Shown here: in pieces, positions 45,941 through 54,105 of the stretch
Position numbering within the stretch: position 1 is the stretch's first letter
Layout of the letters: each line of letters opens with the position of its first letter
Origin: JAWLHU01 sp041690255
Lineage (GTDB): Bacteria; Bacillota; Sulfobacillia; Symbiobacteriales; Symbiobacteriaceae
Assembly (NCBI GenBank): GCA_041690255.1
Contig: JAWLHU010000008.1
Coordinates: 1-64,000 of the forward strand
Length of the DNA stretch: 64,000 nucleotides
Reading direction: 5' to 3'
Translations under genes and position numbers: made by a program
Notes under the pieces: model-generated
Databases searched by the model: none
What the model saw: the letters and a program-made list of their open reading frames with translations, nothing else
What the model was told of the DNA's origin: nothing

Positions 45941-46630
45941 ATGGTGAAACCTGCCCGTGGACTTGCCGGATCCTGGCTTTCTCGCCTGCCGCGGCAGCGA
46001 CGGATGGCCCTTGGCTCCATCGCGGCCTTGCTGACCCTTCTTGCAGCTCTCGTCGCCTATCAGACCTACTTCCTGCCCCAGCCCGAGCCCGAAACCGCCT
46101 CCCCTGCCCCTGTGCCCGATACGTCCGATCCTGCTCCTGGTGTACCGGTCGAGGCGCCGCCTGCGACGGCGGGGGCAGAGCCCCCAGCTGGTGTACCCGG
46201 GCCAGCAGAGACGGCTGAAGCCCTAGGCCCTGCGTCGCTCGGACATCCCCTGGGCGGTGAGCGCCTGATTTTGAAGCCGTTCGGTGACTCCGACCGGGTC
46301 CTGGACGACCACCGTTTCTACAACGCCATCGCGTTTGAAGCCAGCGAGGGTGAAGCGGTCTTCGCCGCCGCCAGGGGTACGGTCGCCTCGGTGGAGGAGC
46401 ACCCTGTCGAAGGACTCCTCCTGCTGCTCGATCACGGTGGTGGTTTCTCTACGCAGTACGCCGGTCTCGCGGAAATCTCGGTGAAGCCAGGGGATTTCGT
46501 GCAGCAGGGCGCCACCATTGGACAGATCGGTCTACCTACTCTGGCTCGCTCTGAACTGGGACCTCACCTGGCCTTTGCCGTCTTGCTTGATGGTGACCCC
46601 TTCGACCCCGAAACCTACCTGGAAGACTGA
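45941..46630 (+). CDS. spoIIQ: SpoIIQ-like M23-fold protein with lost zinc ligands
   Basis: A 229-residue protein with one membrane segment (about 27-47), a Pro/Ala/Glu-rich linker (about 52-105) and a C-terminal LytM-like domain (about 110-229). In place of the HxxxD and HxH zinc motifs it has NAIAF and HLAF, so it is probably not a peptidase. SpoIIQ acts in the forespore membrane, binding SpoIIIAH across the septum; the Bacillus protein also has a degenerate M23 site. Its place between spoIID and spoIIID supports the name. ATG 45941 follows GAGGTGATC. Confidence 0.85.
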   Translation: MVKPARGLAGSWLSRLPRQRRMALGSIAALLTLLAALVAYQTYFLPQPEPETASPAPVPDTSDPAPGVPVEAPPATAGAEPPAGVPGPAETAEALGPASLGHPLGGERLILKPFGDSDRVLDDHRFYNAIAFEASEGEAVFAAARGTVASVEEHPVEGLLLLLDHGGGFSTQYAGLAEISVKPGDFVQQGATIGQIGLPTLARSELGPHLAFAVLLDGDPFDPETYLED

Positions 46631-46660
46631 ACGAGAGCCGCTGACCGCACTCCTCTCCGT

Positions 46661-46688
46661 CATGTTTCTCCCCTTCGCCCAATAGACT
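46661..46688 (+). promoter_or_regulatory. possible sigma-E promoter before spoIIID
   Basis: CATGTTT (46661-46667) and AATAGACT (46681-46688) are 13 bases apart. This resembles the sigma-E pattern, with a shorter spacer and weaker matches than the spoIID candidate. spoIIID is sigma-E dependent in Bacillus. Confidence 0.35.
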
Positions 46689-46720
46689 CTACCAACCAAG
46701 AGGGCGAAGGGGGCCCAGCG

Positions 46721-46969
46721 GTGAAGGACCACATCTGGAAACGGGTGGTAGACATCGGCAATCATATCTTCCGAACGAAGGACACCGTGCGGGATACAGC
46801 CATTCTGTTCGGCGTCTCGAAGAGCACGGTCCACAAGGATGTGACAGAGCGACTCCCCCGCATCAATCCGGACCTGGCGAACCGAGTGAAGCAGGTGCTG
46901 GACTACAACAAGGCAGAGCGGCACATTCGCGGCGGTGCCGCCACGCGCCAAAAGTACCTGGAAAAGTAG
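46721..46969 (+). CDS. spoIIID: stage III sporulation transcriptional regulator SpoIIID
   Basis: An 82-residue DNA-binding protein that turns mother-cell genes on and off between the sigma-E and sigma-K stages. The helix-turn-helix at about 22-45 includes DTAILFGVSKSTVHKDV, and the basic C-terminal GGAATRQKYLEK contributes to DNA contact. The GTG start follows AAGGGGGCCCAGC. The mbl gene follows directly, as in Bacillus. Confidence 0.95.
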   Translation: MKDHIWKRVVDIGNHIFRTKDTVRDTAILFGVSKSTVHKDVTERLPRINPDLANRVKQVLDYNKAERHIRGGAATRQKYLEK

Positions 46970-47071
46970 ATGGATACCCTTAGGTCCGAAGGACTTCCTG
47001 TGCCCGTGTCGAACTGGAAAAGTGCCGTGGATCGAACTCATCCAGGGCCTTGGACAGGAGGCATCGACATA

Positions 47072-48094
47072 GTGTTCGGATGGGCGACAGATATCGGAAT
47101 TGACCTGGGAACAGCGACTGTGCTGATCTACGTGAAGGGCAAGGGCATCGTTTTGCGTGAGCCGTCCGTCGTGGCGATGAACCGCGATACCAAGCAGATC
47201 CTCGCGATCGGTGAAGAGGCCCGCCGTATGCTTGGCCGGACACCGGGCAACATCATTGCGACCCGGCCTCTGCGCGAAGGGGTCATTGCCGATTATGATG
47301 TAACGGAGGCCATGCTCAAAGACTTCATCCGGCGGGTGGCAGGTCCCCGCCTCCTGTCGCGTCCCCGCGTTGTGGTCTGCGTTCCTGCCGGCGTGACCAC
47401 GGTCGAGAAGCGGGCCGTGATAGAGGCTGCTGTTCAGGCCGGCGCTCGCAGTGCCGTACTGATCGAGGAGCCGCTTGCCGCCGCCCTGGGTGCCGGGCTG
47501 GACATTACCCAGCCGACCGGTCACATGGTGGTGGATATCGGCGGTGGCACGACCGACATCGCTGTCCTCTCGCTGGGTGGCGTGGTCCGCAGCGAGTCGA
47601 TTCGGTTGGGCGGCGACAAGTTTGACGAGGCCCTCGTCCGGTACGTGAAAATGAAGTACAACCTCCTGATCGGTGAGCGGACCGGTGAAGAGATCAAGAT
47701 CACCGTGGGGAGTGCCGGCTGCGACAGCCGGAACGAGCGCATGGAGGTTCGCGGTCGGGACCTCATGACCGGGTTGCCGAAGAACATTACCGTCACCAGT
47801 GACGAGACGCGAGAGGCGCTTGCTGACCAGGTGAGCTCGATCTGCGACACGGTCAAGGCCGTTCTGGAGGCGACCCCGCCTGAGCTCTCTGCCGATATCA
47901 TTGAGCGGGGTATGGTTATGACAGGTGGTGGGGCCATGCTCCACGGTCTGGATAAGGTGATCACCTCCCGGACCGGTGTGCCAGCCTACTTGGCCGAGGA
48001 TCCGGTCTCATGCGTTGCGCTGGGGACCGGCAAGGCCTTGGAGCACTTCGAGTTGCGAGATGATCACCTGGTTGTCCTTCGGAGGATCATGTAG
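47072..48094 (+). CDS. mbl: MreB-family rod-shape protein Mbl
   Basis: A 340-residue actin-like protein that organises lateral wall synthesis. The phosphate-binding loops DIGIDLGTATVLIYVKGKG and VVDIGGGTTDIAVLSLGG and the MTGGGAMLHGLDKVI motif are present. The frame is open to 46970, but GTG 47072 has AGGAGG 10 bases away and gives the normal N-terminus of this family, so the longer form is unlikely. It follows spoIIID as in Bacillus; together with length this favours Mbl over MreB. Confidence 0.92.
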   Translation: MFGWATDIGIDLGTATVLIYVKGKGIVLREPSVVAMNRDTKQILAIGEEARRMLGRTPGNIIATRPLREGVIADYDVTEAMLKDFIRRVAGPRLLSRPRVVVCVPAGVTTVEKRAVIEAAVQAGARSAVLIEEPLAAALGAGLDITQPTGHMVVDIGGGTTDIAVLSLGGVVRSESIRLGGDKFDEALVRYVKMKYNLLIGERTGEEIKITVGSAGCDSRNERMEVRGRDLMTGLPKNITVTSDETREALADQVSSICDTVKAVLEATPPELSADIIERGMVMTGGGAMLHGLDKVITSRTGVPAYLAEDPVSCVALGTGKALEHFELRDDHLVVLRRIM

Positions 48095-48103
48095 CAGAAC
48101 AGC

Positions 48104-48134
48104 AGCCCCCTCGCCTGAGAGCGAGGGGGCTTTT
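48104..48134 (+). terminator. intrinsic terminator after mbl
   Basis: AGCCCCCTCGC (48104-48114) pairs with GCGAGGGGGCT (48121-48131) and TTT follows. Confidence 0.93.
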
Positions 48135-48281
48135 GACTGCATACCGATCTCCAGTGAGGTGCTTGAGCGCACAAGATGCTCGACTTTGGCATAGGCTCCG
48201 CGGGTCAGGTCTCAGGTAGGCCTAATGGATCAAGGGAAACAAGAAGCTATTCACGAAGTTTCCCTGCGGGAGGTGTATGGC

Positions 48282-48506
48282 GTGGCGACCTTCACCATGC
48301 ATGTGTACGGCGAAATGTGTCCCGCGCCCCTCATTAAGGCAGAGCGAAAGCTTCAGGAGATGGAACCAGGTGACAGGCTGGTCATGGAGTCCGACCATTC
48401 GTGCACCGTGCGGCTGTTACGGGAGCATCTGCGGAAGCTGCCCTGTCGCTTCCGGGTGACGGAGGTGGCAGACGGAATCTGGCAGTTTGAGATTGAGCGT
48501 CGTTAG
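48282..48506 (+). CDS. TusA-like sulfur carrier protein
   Basis: A 74-residue protein of the TusA/YeeD family, which carries persulfide sulfur on the cysteine of the CPxP motif (here GEMCPAPLIKAERKL). GTG 48282 lies 8 bases after GGGAGG and gives the usual family length; a longer frame from 48225 would add 19 residues without a site. It overlaps the convergent LysR gene by four bases, with a GCCCCGC/GCGGGG hairpin there. A YeeE-type transporter and rhodanese proteins nearby support a role in sulfur transfer. Confidence 0.85.
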   Translation: MATFTMHVYGEMCPAPLIKAERKLQEMEPGDRLVMESDHSCTVRLLREHLRKLPCRFRVTEVADGIWQFEIERR

Positions 48507-49414
48507 CAGAAGCCCCGCTCAGCGGGGGAGCGCAAGGTCCGGAGCAGCGCCCGATCCATCGCACCGCGCATGCCGTGTTTCGGGTAGACCAGTGTCCAGC
48601 GACTGGTGAACGATACGCCTTCGAGAGGGATCATTCGTAGACTGCCAATGCGGGCATCGACCCGGACACACCATTTGCTCACCAAGGAGACGCCGTGCCC
48701 GGAGGCGACCGATGTCTTGATTGCGTCGGTGCTGGTCAACTCCATGGCCACATTGAGTTCGCTCCATTTGCGCCCGAGCGCCTTCCACGTCTCCTCGAGT
48801 ACCAGGCGTGACCCCGCGCCGGGTTCCCGCACGATCAGGGGCACCTTGATCAGGTCGTCAAGGGAGTAGGCTGTCCGCTCCGCCAGAGGACCCTCGACCG
48901 GCCCAATCAGGACCAACTCCTCTTCACTGACCACGACCGTCTGCCAGTCGCCAGTAAGATGCTCCTCGCCCAGCCCTTCAACCAGGGCGAGATCCAGCAG
49001 GCCATCCTCCAGTTTCTGCAGCACCTCCTGACGCTTCCCGATCACAAGCTGGATGCGGGCCGACGGATGCTTCTGCTGGAACAGGTACACCGTACAGGGT
49101 AGAGCATATCCACCGATGGCTGAGGTGGCTCCGACGGTGATCTGGCGTGGTTCAGCCGCCCGCAGAGCGTTCATCTCCTCCTGCAGGGAGCGGTCCAGGC
49201 TCAATAGGCGCTGCGCATACCGGTTCAGAATCTCGCCGGCCTTTGTCAGTTCAACCCCGCGATTGGTCCGCTTCAGGAGCGGCATGCCGTAAGTCTCCTC
49301 CAAAGCCCGCAGGCGTTGGCTAACGGCGGGCTGAGACAGATGCATCTCATGAGCCGCTCGGGTCATGGACCCGTGTTTGACAACTGCCGAAAAGGTCGCC
49401 AGTTCGTCGATCAT
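48503..49414 (-). CDS. LysR family transcriptional regulator (CysL-like)
   Basis: A 303-residue regulator with an N-terminal winged helix (about 1-60; AAHEMHLSQPAVSQRLRALEE) and a substrate-binding domain (about 90-295). It is divergent from the YeeE-like transporter gene, with only 37 bases between the two starts, the usual layout for a LysR protein and its target. It probably controls the transporter in response to a sulfur metabolite. AGGAGGGA lies upstream of the ATG. Specific ligand unknown. Confidence 0.9.
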   Translation of the reverse strand: MIDELATFSAVVKHGSMTRAAHEMHLSQPAVSQRLRALEETYGMPLLKRTNRGVELTKAGEILNRYAQRLLSLDRSLQEEMNALRAAEPRQITVGATSAIGGYALPCTVYLFQQKHPSARIQLVIGKRQEVLQKLEDGLLDLALVEGLGEEHLTGDWQTVVVSEEELVLIGPVEGPLAERTAYSLDDLIKVPLIVREPGAGSRLVLEETWKALGRKWSELNVAMELTSTDAIKTSVASGHGVSLVSKWCVRVDARIGSLRMIPLEGVSFTSRWTLVYPKHGMRGAMDRALLRTLRSPAERGFC

Positions 49415-49451
49415 TCATGCTCCCTCCTGTCAATCATGGGGAGGTGTACTC

Positions 49452-50399
49452 GTGACATCGTTCACAATTCTGGGGTGGGTTCTGCTGGCGGGACTGGGCT
49501 CAGGCTTCGTCTTCCAACGATCCCGCCTTTGCTTTGTCAGTGCTCTGCGAGACCTCTATCTCTTCCGGGCCCTTCACATGACCCGAGCCATTCTCTTGCT
49601 CTTTCTGGTGACCGTCGCGGGCGGCGCCACGATATTCTCGCTTCGCGTACTCCCCATGACACCGGTCCTCGGGCCGACGCCACAGGCGGCCCTACTCGGG
49701 GGTGGAATCTTCGCTCTCGGAATGGTCCTTGCCGGAAGCTGTGCTGCCGGCGCCTTCTGGCGCTTGGGCGAAGGACAGGTCTCTCAGGTCTACATTCTGC
49801 TGGGCCTCCTCGCGGGAACCTGGCTGTACCAGGAGCTCCCGCTCTGGGAGGAGACCCGCCTTCAGCCAACCTTCTCGGGGTGGAAGGTGGTAGGGCTCCT
49901 GCTGGTCGCCCTGATTGCACTGTACGGCTGGGACCGCCTGCATGCCACGAAGGGGGAAGAACTGCCTGCTGCGCTACACGGAAGCCGATGGAGGGCTCCC
50001 TGGTCCCCGGAGGTCGGCGCTCTCGTTATGGCCTCGCTCCTGGTCGGGTTCATGGCCCTGACTGGTCAAACCTGGGGCGTCACACGGGCCTTCCTGCTAA
50101 ATGACCTCACCCCAACCATTTTTGCCCTCGGGCTGACCGTGGGCGGATTCCTTGGCGCAAAGTTTGGTCATGAGTGGCGGCGCCGCCGGGGAGGCAATTG
50201 GCCTCAGATCCTGATCCGACTTGTCGGCGGGATTATCATGGGGTATGGTGCCCGGGTTGGCTGGGGCTGCACCGTGGGCGCCGTTATGAGCGGTATGGTC
50301 AACCTCTCGGTCCAACCCTGGCTCTGGCTGTTGGGAGCCGTAGTAGGGGCCGCAGCAGGGTCGGCCTTACTGCGCCGTTTCATGAGTCTCTATCTGTAA
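49452..50399 (+). CDS. YeeE/YedE (TsuA-like) thiosulfate transporter family protein
   Basis: A 315-residue membrane protein with about nine helices. The cysteine-bearing re-entrant segments GFVFQRSRLCFVSALRDL, LAGSCAAGAFWRLGEG and GYGARVGWGCTVGAVMSGM match the sites used by TsuA/YeeE for passing thiosulfate through the membrane. The neighbouring TusA-like gene is a typical partner (YeeD). GTG 49452 follows GGGGAGG. It probably imports thiosulfate or related sulfur compounds. Confidence 0.88.
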   Translation: MTSFTILGWVLLAGLGSGFVFQRSRLCFVSALRDLYLFRALHMTRAILLLFLVTVAGGATIFSLRVLPMTPVLGPTPQAALLGGGIFALGMVLAGSCAAGAFWRLGEGQVSQVYILLGLLAGTWLYQELPLWEETRLQPTFSGWKVVGLLLVALIALYGWDRLHATKGEELPAALHGSRWRAPWSPEVGALVMASLLVGFMALTGQTWGVTRAFLLNDLTPTIFALGLTVGGFLGAKFGHEWRRRRGGNWPQILIRLVGGIIMGYGARVGWGCTVGAVMSGMVNLSVQPWLWLLGAVVGAAAGSALLRRFMSLYL

Positions 50400-50446
50400 T
50401 TGTAAAGAGATCAGTGGGCGGTGGAAATCCCCCGTCCGATACATTC

Positions 50447-50497
50447 GAGAGCGTGCCATCCCTAGATACTCAAGGGGGCATGCTCTCATTTCTGTTC
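50447..50497 (+). terminator. hairpin terminator after the YeeE-like gene
   Basis: GAGAGCGTGCC (50447-50457) pairs with GGCATGCTCTC (50477-50487) with one G-U pair; an inner CCCT/AGGG helix extends it. ATTTCTGTTC follows. Confidence 0.7.
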
Positions 50498-50584
50498 TAG
50501 GTATAAGAGTCTACAATACCAATAAACTCTCCAAATGGCCGTGGCTCTAGGCTTCTCTGGCATTTTGGTGTCCGCAGTGTTACA

Positions 50585-50602
50585 TTGTGAACAGGAGCAC
50601 AA
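50585..50602. promoter_or_regulatory. CRP/FNR-family-like binding site
   Basis: TTGTGA-acagga-GCACAA contains TGTGA-N6-GCACA, which matches the TGTGA-N6-TCACA pattern in 9 of 10 positions. It lies about 245 bases before the rhodanese lipoprotein gene. A similar site lies upstream of pflB. Confidence 0.45.
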
Positions 50603-50777
50603 GACCCTAACCGGGGGGAGGGAGGCAATTACGCAGAAGGGTCTATGCGGTCTATAGTACCATTACCCGTATTGGTATAAACCTCGCATAGGCTTTCATC
50701 CTCCAAACAAGTCAGACTCGATTGAACGCTTCTGCGGATGCTCCTTTCAGGAATATTACGCTAGCATTTCAAGTAAT

Positions 50778-50794
50778 CGGTGGATATTCCACCG
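50778..50794. repeat. 7-3-7 palindrome before the rhodanese gene
   Basis: CGGTGGA-tat-TCCACCG is a perfect inverted repeat ending 51 bases before the start codon. It may be an operator or a leader hairpin. Confidence 0.5.
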
Positions 50795-50845
50795 ACCCAG
50801 GTTCAACTCGTCAACGGATTCAACTAGGAAGAGGAGGGTCTCACT

Positions 50846-51802
50846 ATGACGAAGTGGATGCGTCGCATGGCCATGGTTGTGAGCGTCTTCACGATGGTAG
50901 CGGTCCTGGCCGGCTGTGGTGGTGCCAAGGAAGAGCCCAAGGGTGCCGGTGCGGTCCCGCAGACCGAGACGAAGCCCGCCGCCGCCCCTGCTACTCAGGC
51001 TCCTGCTCCGGTCGACAAGGCCGCTGTCATGAAGGACACCGCTGTCGCCTACTTCAGCAATCTGCCTGCCAACTCCAACATGATGGACGTCGCCGACCTG
51101 AAGAAGAAGATCGACGCGAAGGACACCAGCTTCGTGATCGTCGATATCCGCTCCGCGGAGGACTTCGCCAAGGGTGCGGTTGAAGGCGCTATCAACATCC
51201 CGATGGGCAAGCTGGGCGCCGAGCTCGACAAGCTGCCCCGTGATAAGCAGATCGTCGTCAACTGTTACTCCGGTCAGACTTCCGGTCAGACAGTCGCCGT
51301 CCTCCGCATGGCGGGCTTCAACGCCATCTCCCTGAAGGGTGGCTTCCCCTCCTACGCAAAGGCGGAGATTGCTACCCCGGCCCCGGCTGCTGCCGCCACT
51401 CTGCCGGCTTCGACCCCAGCCACGCTGGACGAGAAGCAGACCGTCGTGAAGGAAGCGGCTGTCAGCTACTTCAGCAACCTGCCGGCCAACTCGAACATGA
51501 TCGCCGCCGCCGATCTGAAGAAGAAGGTCGACGCGAAGGATGCGTCCATCTTCCTGCTGGACATCCGCAAGGCGGAAGACTTCGCCGCCGGCCACATCGA
51601 GGGTGCGACGAACATCCCCATGGGTCAGGTTGGTGCCAAGCTCGACACCCTGCCGAAGGATAAGCAGATCGTCGTGAACTGTTACTCCGGGCAGACCTCC
51701 GGCCAGACCGTCGCCGTCCTCCGCATGGCGGGCTTCAACGCCATCTCCGTCAAGGGTGGCTTCCCCTCCTTCGAGACGGCGGGCTTCACGATCGTCAAGT
51801 AA
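50846..51802 (+). CDS. lipoprotein with two tandem rhodanese domains
   Basis: A 318-residue exported lipoprotein. A lipobox ends at Cys24 (VLAGC), followed by an Ala/Pro/Gln linker. Two rhodanese domains follow (about 75-172 and 214-312), each with an active-site loop CYSGQTSG (Cys140 and Cys279). Rhodaneses carry sulfane sulfur as a cysteine persulfide. The domains are nearly identical over the active-site half, indicating recent duplication. AGAGGAGG precedes the ATG. It directly precedes the PhsA-like gene, so it may pass sulfur to or from that enzyme outside the cytoplasmic membrane. Confidence 0.92.
   Translation: MTKWMRRMAMVVSVFTMVAVLAGCGGAKEEPKGAGAVPQTETKPAAAPATQAPAPVDKAAVMKDTAVAYFSNLPANSNMMDVADLKKKIDAKDTSFVIVDIRSAEDFAKGAVEGAINIPMGKLGAELDKLPRDKQIVVNCYSGQTSGQTVAVLRMAGFNAISLKGGFPSYAKAEIATPAPAAAATLPASTPATLDEKQTVVKEAAVSYFSNLPANSNMIAAADLKKKVDAKDASIFLLDIRKAEDFAAGHIEGATNIPMGQVGAKLDTLPKDKQIVVNCYSGQTSGQTVAVLRMAGFNAISVKGGFPSFETAGFTIVK
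51018..51783 (+). repeat. internal duplication in the rhodanese gene, period 417 bases
   Basis: The segment around 51018-51366 repeats at about 51435-51783, an offset of 417 bases (139 codons). Near the active-site Cys the two copies are almost identical in DNA, including third codon positions, which fits recent duplication or gene conversion. Confidence 0.75.
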
Positions 51803-51820
51803 CTCGTAATCGGGTGCTAT

Positions 51821-51863
51821 GCCCAAACCATCGGAGGCCAAGCTTGCCGAGGATGGTTTGGGC
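51821..51863 (+). terminator. 12-bp hairpin between the rhodanese and PhsA-like genes
   Basis: GCCCAAACCATC (51821-51832) pairs perfectly with GATGGTTTGGGC (51852-51863). No T-run follows, so it may be a partial terminator or an mRNA-processing element. Confidence 0.6.
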
Positions 51864-51897
51864 CCGGCCCCTCTTCCACGCAACGGGAGGTGAGCGT

Positions 51898-53040
51898 ATG
51901 ACCGACTTTAACCGTCGAGACTTCCTGAAGTTGACCGGCCTGACCGCCGGTGTGCTGGCAGCGGACCTGGGCCTGCCGATCCGCCAGGCCCGTGCGGAAG
52001 TCATCGAGCAGAAGATCCCTACCCTGTGTGAAATGTGTACGAGTCGTTGCGGTGTCTACGCTGTACTCAATGAGGGCAAGGTTGTCCGCATTGAGGGGAA
52101 TCCTGAGCATCCGACTAACCTGGGCAAGCCGTGCGCTCGTGGCAACGCTGGTGTGTCGGCCCTCTATGACCCGGACCGGCTGAAGCAGCCCATGAAGCGT
52201 GGTGAGGACGGCAAACTCCACCCGATCACCTGGGACCAGGCCTATGAAGAGATCGGCGCCAAGCTAAATCAGATCCGGAACGTGAACGGGCCGGAGGCAT
52301 TGGTATTCGCGGAGTACAACAACCTGAACTCGGCGCTTACCAAGCGGTTCACGGAAGCGTTCGGCTCGCCGAACCACGTGGGTCATGCGGCGAACTGCTT
52401 CGCCAACCGCAATGTGGGCTACTCAGCCGTCTACGGCTCCCTGCCAACGGTTGACTATAAGAACGTAAAGTACTATCTGAGCGCCGGCCGCAACCTGCTT
52501 GGCGGCATTAAGGTGTATGAGGTTAACGGTCTGGCCCAGGCGAAATCGCACGGTGCAAAGATCGTGATCTTGGATCCCCGGCATTCGGAACTGGCCGGGT
52601 GGGGCGAGTGGCTTCCGATCAAGTCGGCCGGCGACCTGGCCTTCCTGCTGGCAATCGCCAACGTCCTGATCACCGAGAACCTCTACAACAAGCAGTTTGT
52701 GGAGGCGCACACCAACGGGTTCGATAAGGTCAAGACCGAGATCGTCAAGTACACGCCGGAGTGGCAGGTCGAGCACACTGATATTCCTGCGGATACCGTA
52801 CGCCGTATAGCACGTGAGATGGCCGCAGCCGCCCCGGCAGCTGTAGTCGATCCTGGCTGGCACGGTGGCAACGGCATGTACTGGAATGGTTTTGAAGCCG
52901 CCCGGGCCGGCGCTATCGTAAATGCCCTGCTGGGCAACATGGGTGCCAAGGGTGGCCTGAAGCTCTCCCCGAAGGTGGAGCAGGGCACGATCGATGTGGT
53001 TCCGGAAGGAGAGAGCGCCGACGCCGGCGGCGGTGGCTGA
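51898..53040 (+). CDS. phsA: PhsA-like molybdopterin oxidoreductase, N-terminal part, ends at in-frame TGA
   Basis: The first 380 codons of a DMSO-reductase-family catalytic subunit. A twin-arginine signal (NRRDFLKLTG, about 5-14) predicts export folded. A 4Fe-4S site (CEMCTSRC with a later KPCARG) is followed by Cys167 in HAANCFAN, the likely molybdenum ligand. The frame stops at TGA 53038-53040 inside a Gly/Ala-rich stretch and continues in the same frame to 54102. The TGA could be a mutation, a sequence error, or recoding; alone, this part lacks the C-terminal cofactor-binding domain. ATG 51898 follows GGGAGGTGAG. Complex predicted: thiosulfate or polysulfide reductase. Confidence 0.85.
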   Translation: MTDFNRRDFLKLTGLTAGVLAADLGLPIRQARAEVIEQKIPTLCEMCTSRCGVYAVLNEGKVVRIEGNPEHPTNLGKPCARGNAGVSALYDPDRLKQPMKRGEDGKLHPITWDQAYEEIGAKLNQIRNVNGPEALVFAEYNNLNSALTKRFTEAFGSPNHVGHAANCFANRNVGYSAVYGSLPTVDYKNVKYYLSAGRNLLGGIKVYEVNGLAQAKSHGAKIVILDPRHSELAGWGEWLPIKSAGDLAFLLAIANVLITENLYNKQFVEAHTNGFDKVKTEIVKYTPEWQVEHTDIPADTVRRIAREMAAAAPAAVVDPGWHGGNGMYWNGFEAARAGAIVNALLGNMGAKGGLKLSPKVEQGTIDVVPEGESADAGGGG

Positions 53041-54102
53041 GCGGCCACAGGCGCCCCTGCAGGTGCAGGGCCATGGACCCCGTATCCCAAGCCGGCCGCG
53101 GTGCGGTTTGATGGTCAGGGAACCAAGTACCCGCTCGGCCTCGGCTCGATCCAGGCGATTCCGCTGGTCATCGAGTCCAAGGATCCGTACGAATTAAAGG
53201 CTGCGATCTTCTTCCGGGTCAATCCGGTGAAGTCATCCGGGGACCAGCGACGCTGGATCGAGGCGCTCCAGAAGCTCGACCTGGTGGTCGCGATCGACAC
53301 GCAGATGTCTGAGACCGCCATGTACGCCCACTACGTCCTTCCCGAGTCCCACTACCTGGAGCGCATGGATGCGATTTCGGTGGTCGGCGACACGGTCTCG
53401 CTCCGGCAGCCCGTGGTCCAGCCGCTCTACGACACGAAGTCGGGCTATGAGATCATTCAGGGCTTCGCTAAGGCCCTTGGGATCGATGGTTACTTCGACT
53501 TCGACATGGAGAAGTACAACAACGCTCTCCTCGGGCCCACCGGATGGACGGTGCAGCACCTGAGGGAGAAGGGTGTCATGAAGGTCTCTGCCACTCCGCC
53601 CGACTATGATCACCTGCCGACATCTACAGGCAAGGCCGAACTGGTTCACATGGGATTTGCCCTGTCGGGTGGCACCGAGGTGGTCGGCTGGGTTCCGCCG
53701 AAGACGCAGCCTGAGGGCGACAGACTCCGCCTGCTCCACGGCCACGTTGCCGTTCACACCAACGGCTACACCCAGAACGTGCCGGCCCTCTTTGCCCGCA
53801 TGCCGGAGAACGAGCTCTGGATCCATCCGTCCGAAGCTGCCAAGCGAGGCATTGCGGATGGCGATCGGGTTGAGGTAGCCAACGAGTATGGCAAGCAGGA
53901 GATCCAGGCCAAGGTGACCGAGGCGATTCGGCCGGAGTGTGTCTGGATGTGCCACGGCTTCGGCACCATGGTACCCGAGCAGCGTCTCTCCTACGGGAAG
54001 GGTGCGGCGGACGGCTGGTTCTACCCGATCATGGTGACTCCGGTCTCCGGCGCTTTGGGCCAGGGCGATGCGGTCGTCACTGTTCGAAAGGTAGGTGCTT
54101 AA
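53041..54102 (+). CDS. phsA: PhsA-like molybdopterin oxidoreductase, C-terminal part, after the in-frame TGA
   Basis: The frame directly after the TGA encodes the remainder of the enzyme: about 20 linker residues rich in Ala, Gly and Pro, then conserved domain segments such as FFRVNPVKSSGDQRR and HYVLPESHYLERMD, and a C-terminal molybdopterin-dinucleotide-binding domain (LLHGHVAVHTNGYTQNVP, IADGDRVEVANEYG). There is no ribosome site; the first candidate start is GTG 53101 with no GGAGG. It therefore makes sense only as a continuation of the preceding part, in a gene of 735 codons. It is followed by the ferredoxin subunit gene after 3 bases. Confidence 0.8.
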   Translation, partial: AATGAPAGAGPWTPYPKPAAVRFDGQGTKYPLGLGSIQAIPLVIESKDPYELKAAIFFRVNPVKSSGDQRRWIEALQKLDLVVAIDTQMSETAMYAHYVLPESHYLERMDAISVVGDTVSLRQPVVQPLYDTKSGYEIIQGFAKALGIDGYFDFDMEKYNNALLGPTGWTVQHLREKGVMKVSATPPDYDHLPTSTGKAELVHMGFALSGGTEVVGWVPPKTQPEGDRLRLLHGHVAVHTNGYTQNVPALFARMPENELWIHPSEAAKRGIADGDRVEVANEYGKQEIQAKVTEAIRPECVWMCHGFGTMVPEQRLSYGKGAADGWFYPIMVTPVSGALGQGDAVVTVRKVGA

Positions 54103-54105
54103 CCC

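Larger units (their letters stand above)
50400..50845 (+). other. 446-base intergenic region with terminator and operator-like palindromes
   Basis: No coding gene is seen. The region holds a hairpin terminator for the transporter gene, a CRP/FNR-like palindrome (50585-50602), and a 7-3-7 palindrome (50778-50794) near the start of the rhodanese gene. No strong sigma-A promoter is evident. Its length and elements suggest regulated expression of the reductase genes. Confidence 0.6.

Noticed and set aside
53038..53040. The TGA in phsA as the active-site selenocysteine
   Set aside because: In this family Sec replaces the molybdenum-ligand cysteine near residue 140-200. Here Cys167 fills that place and the TGA is at codon 381 in a linker. 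Recoding is kept only as a question in the findings.
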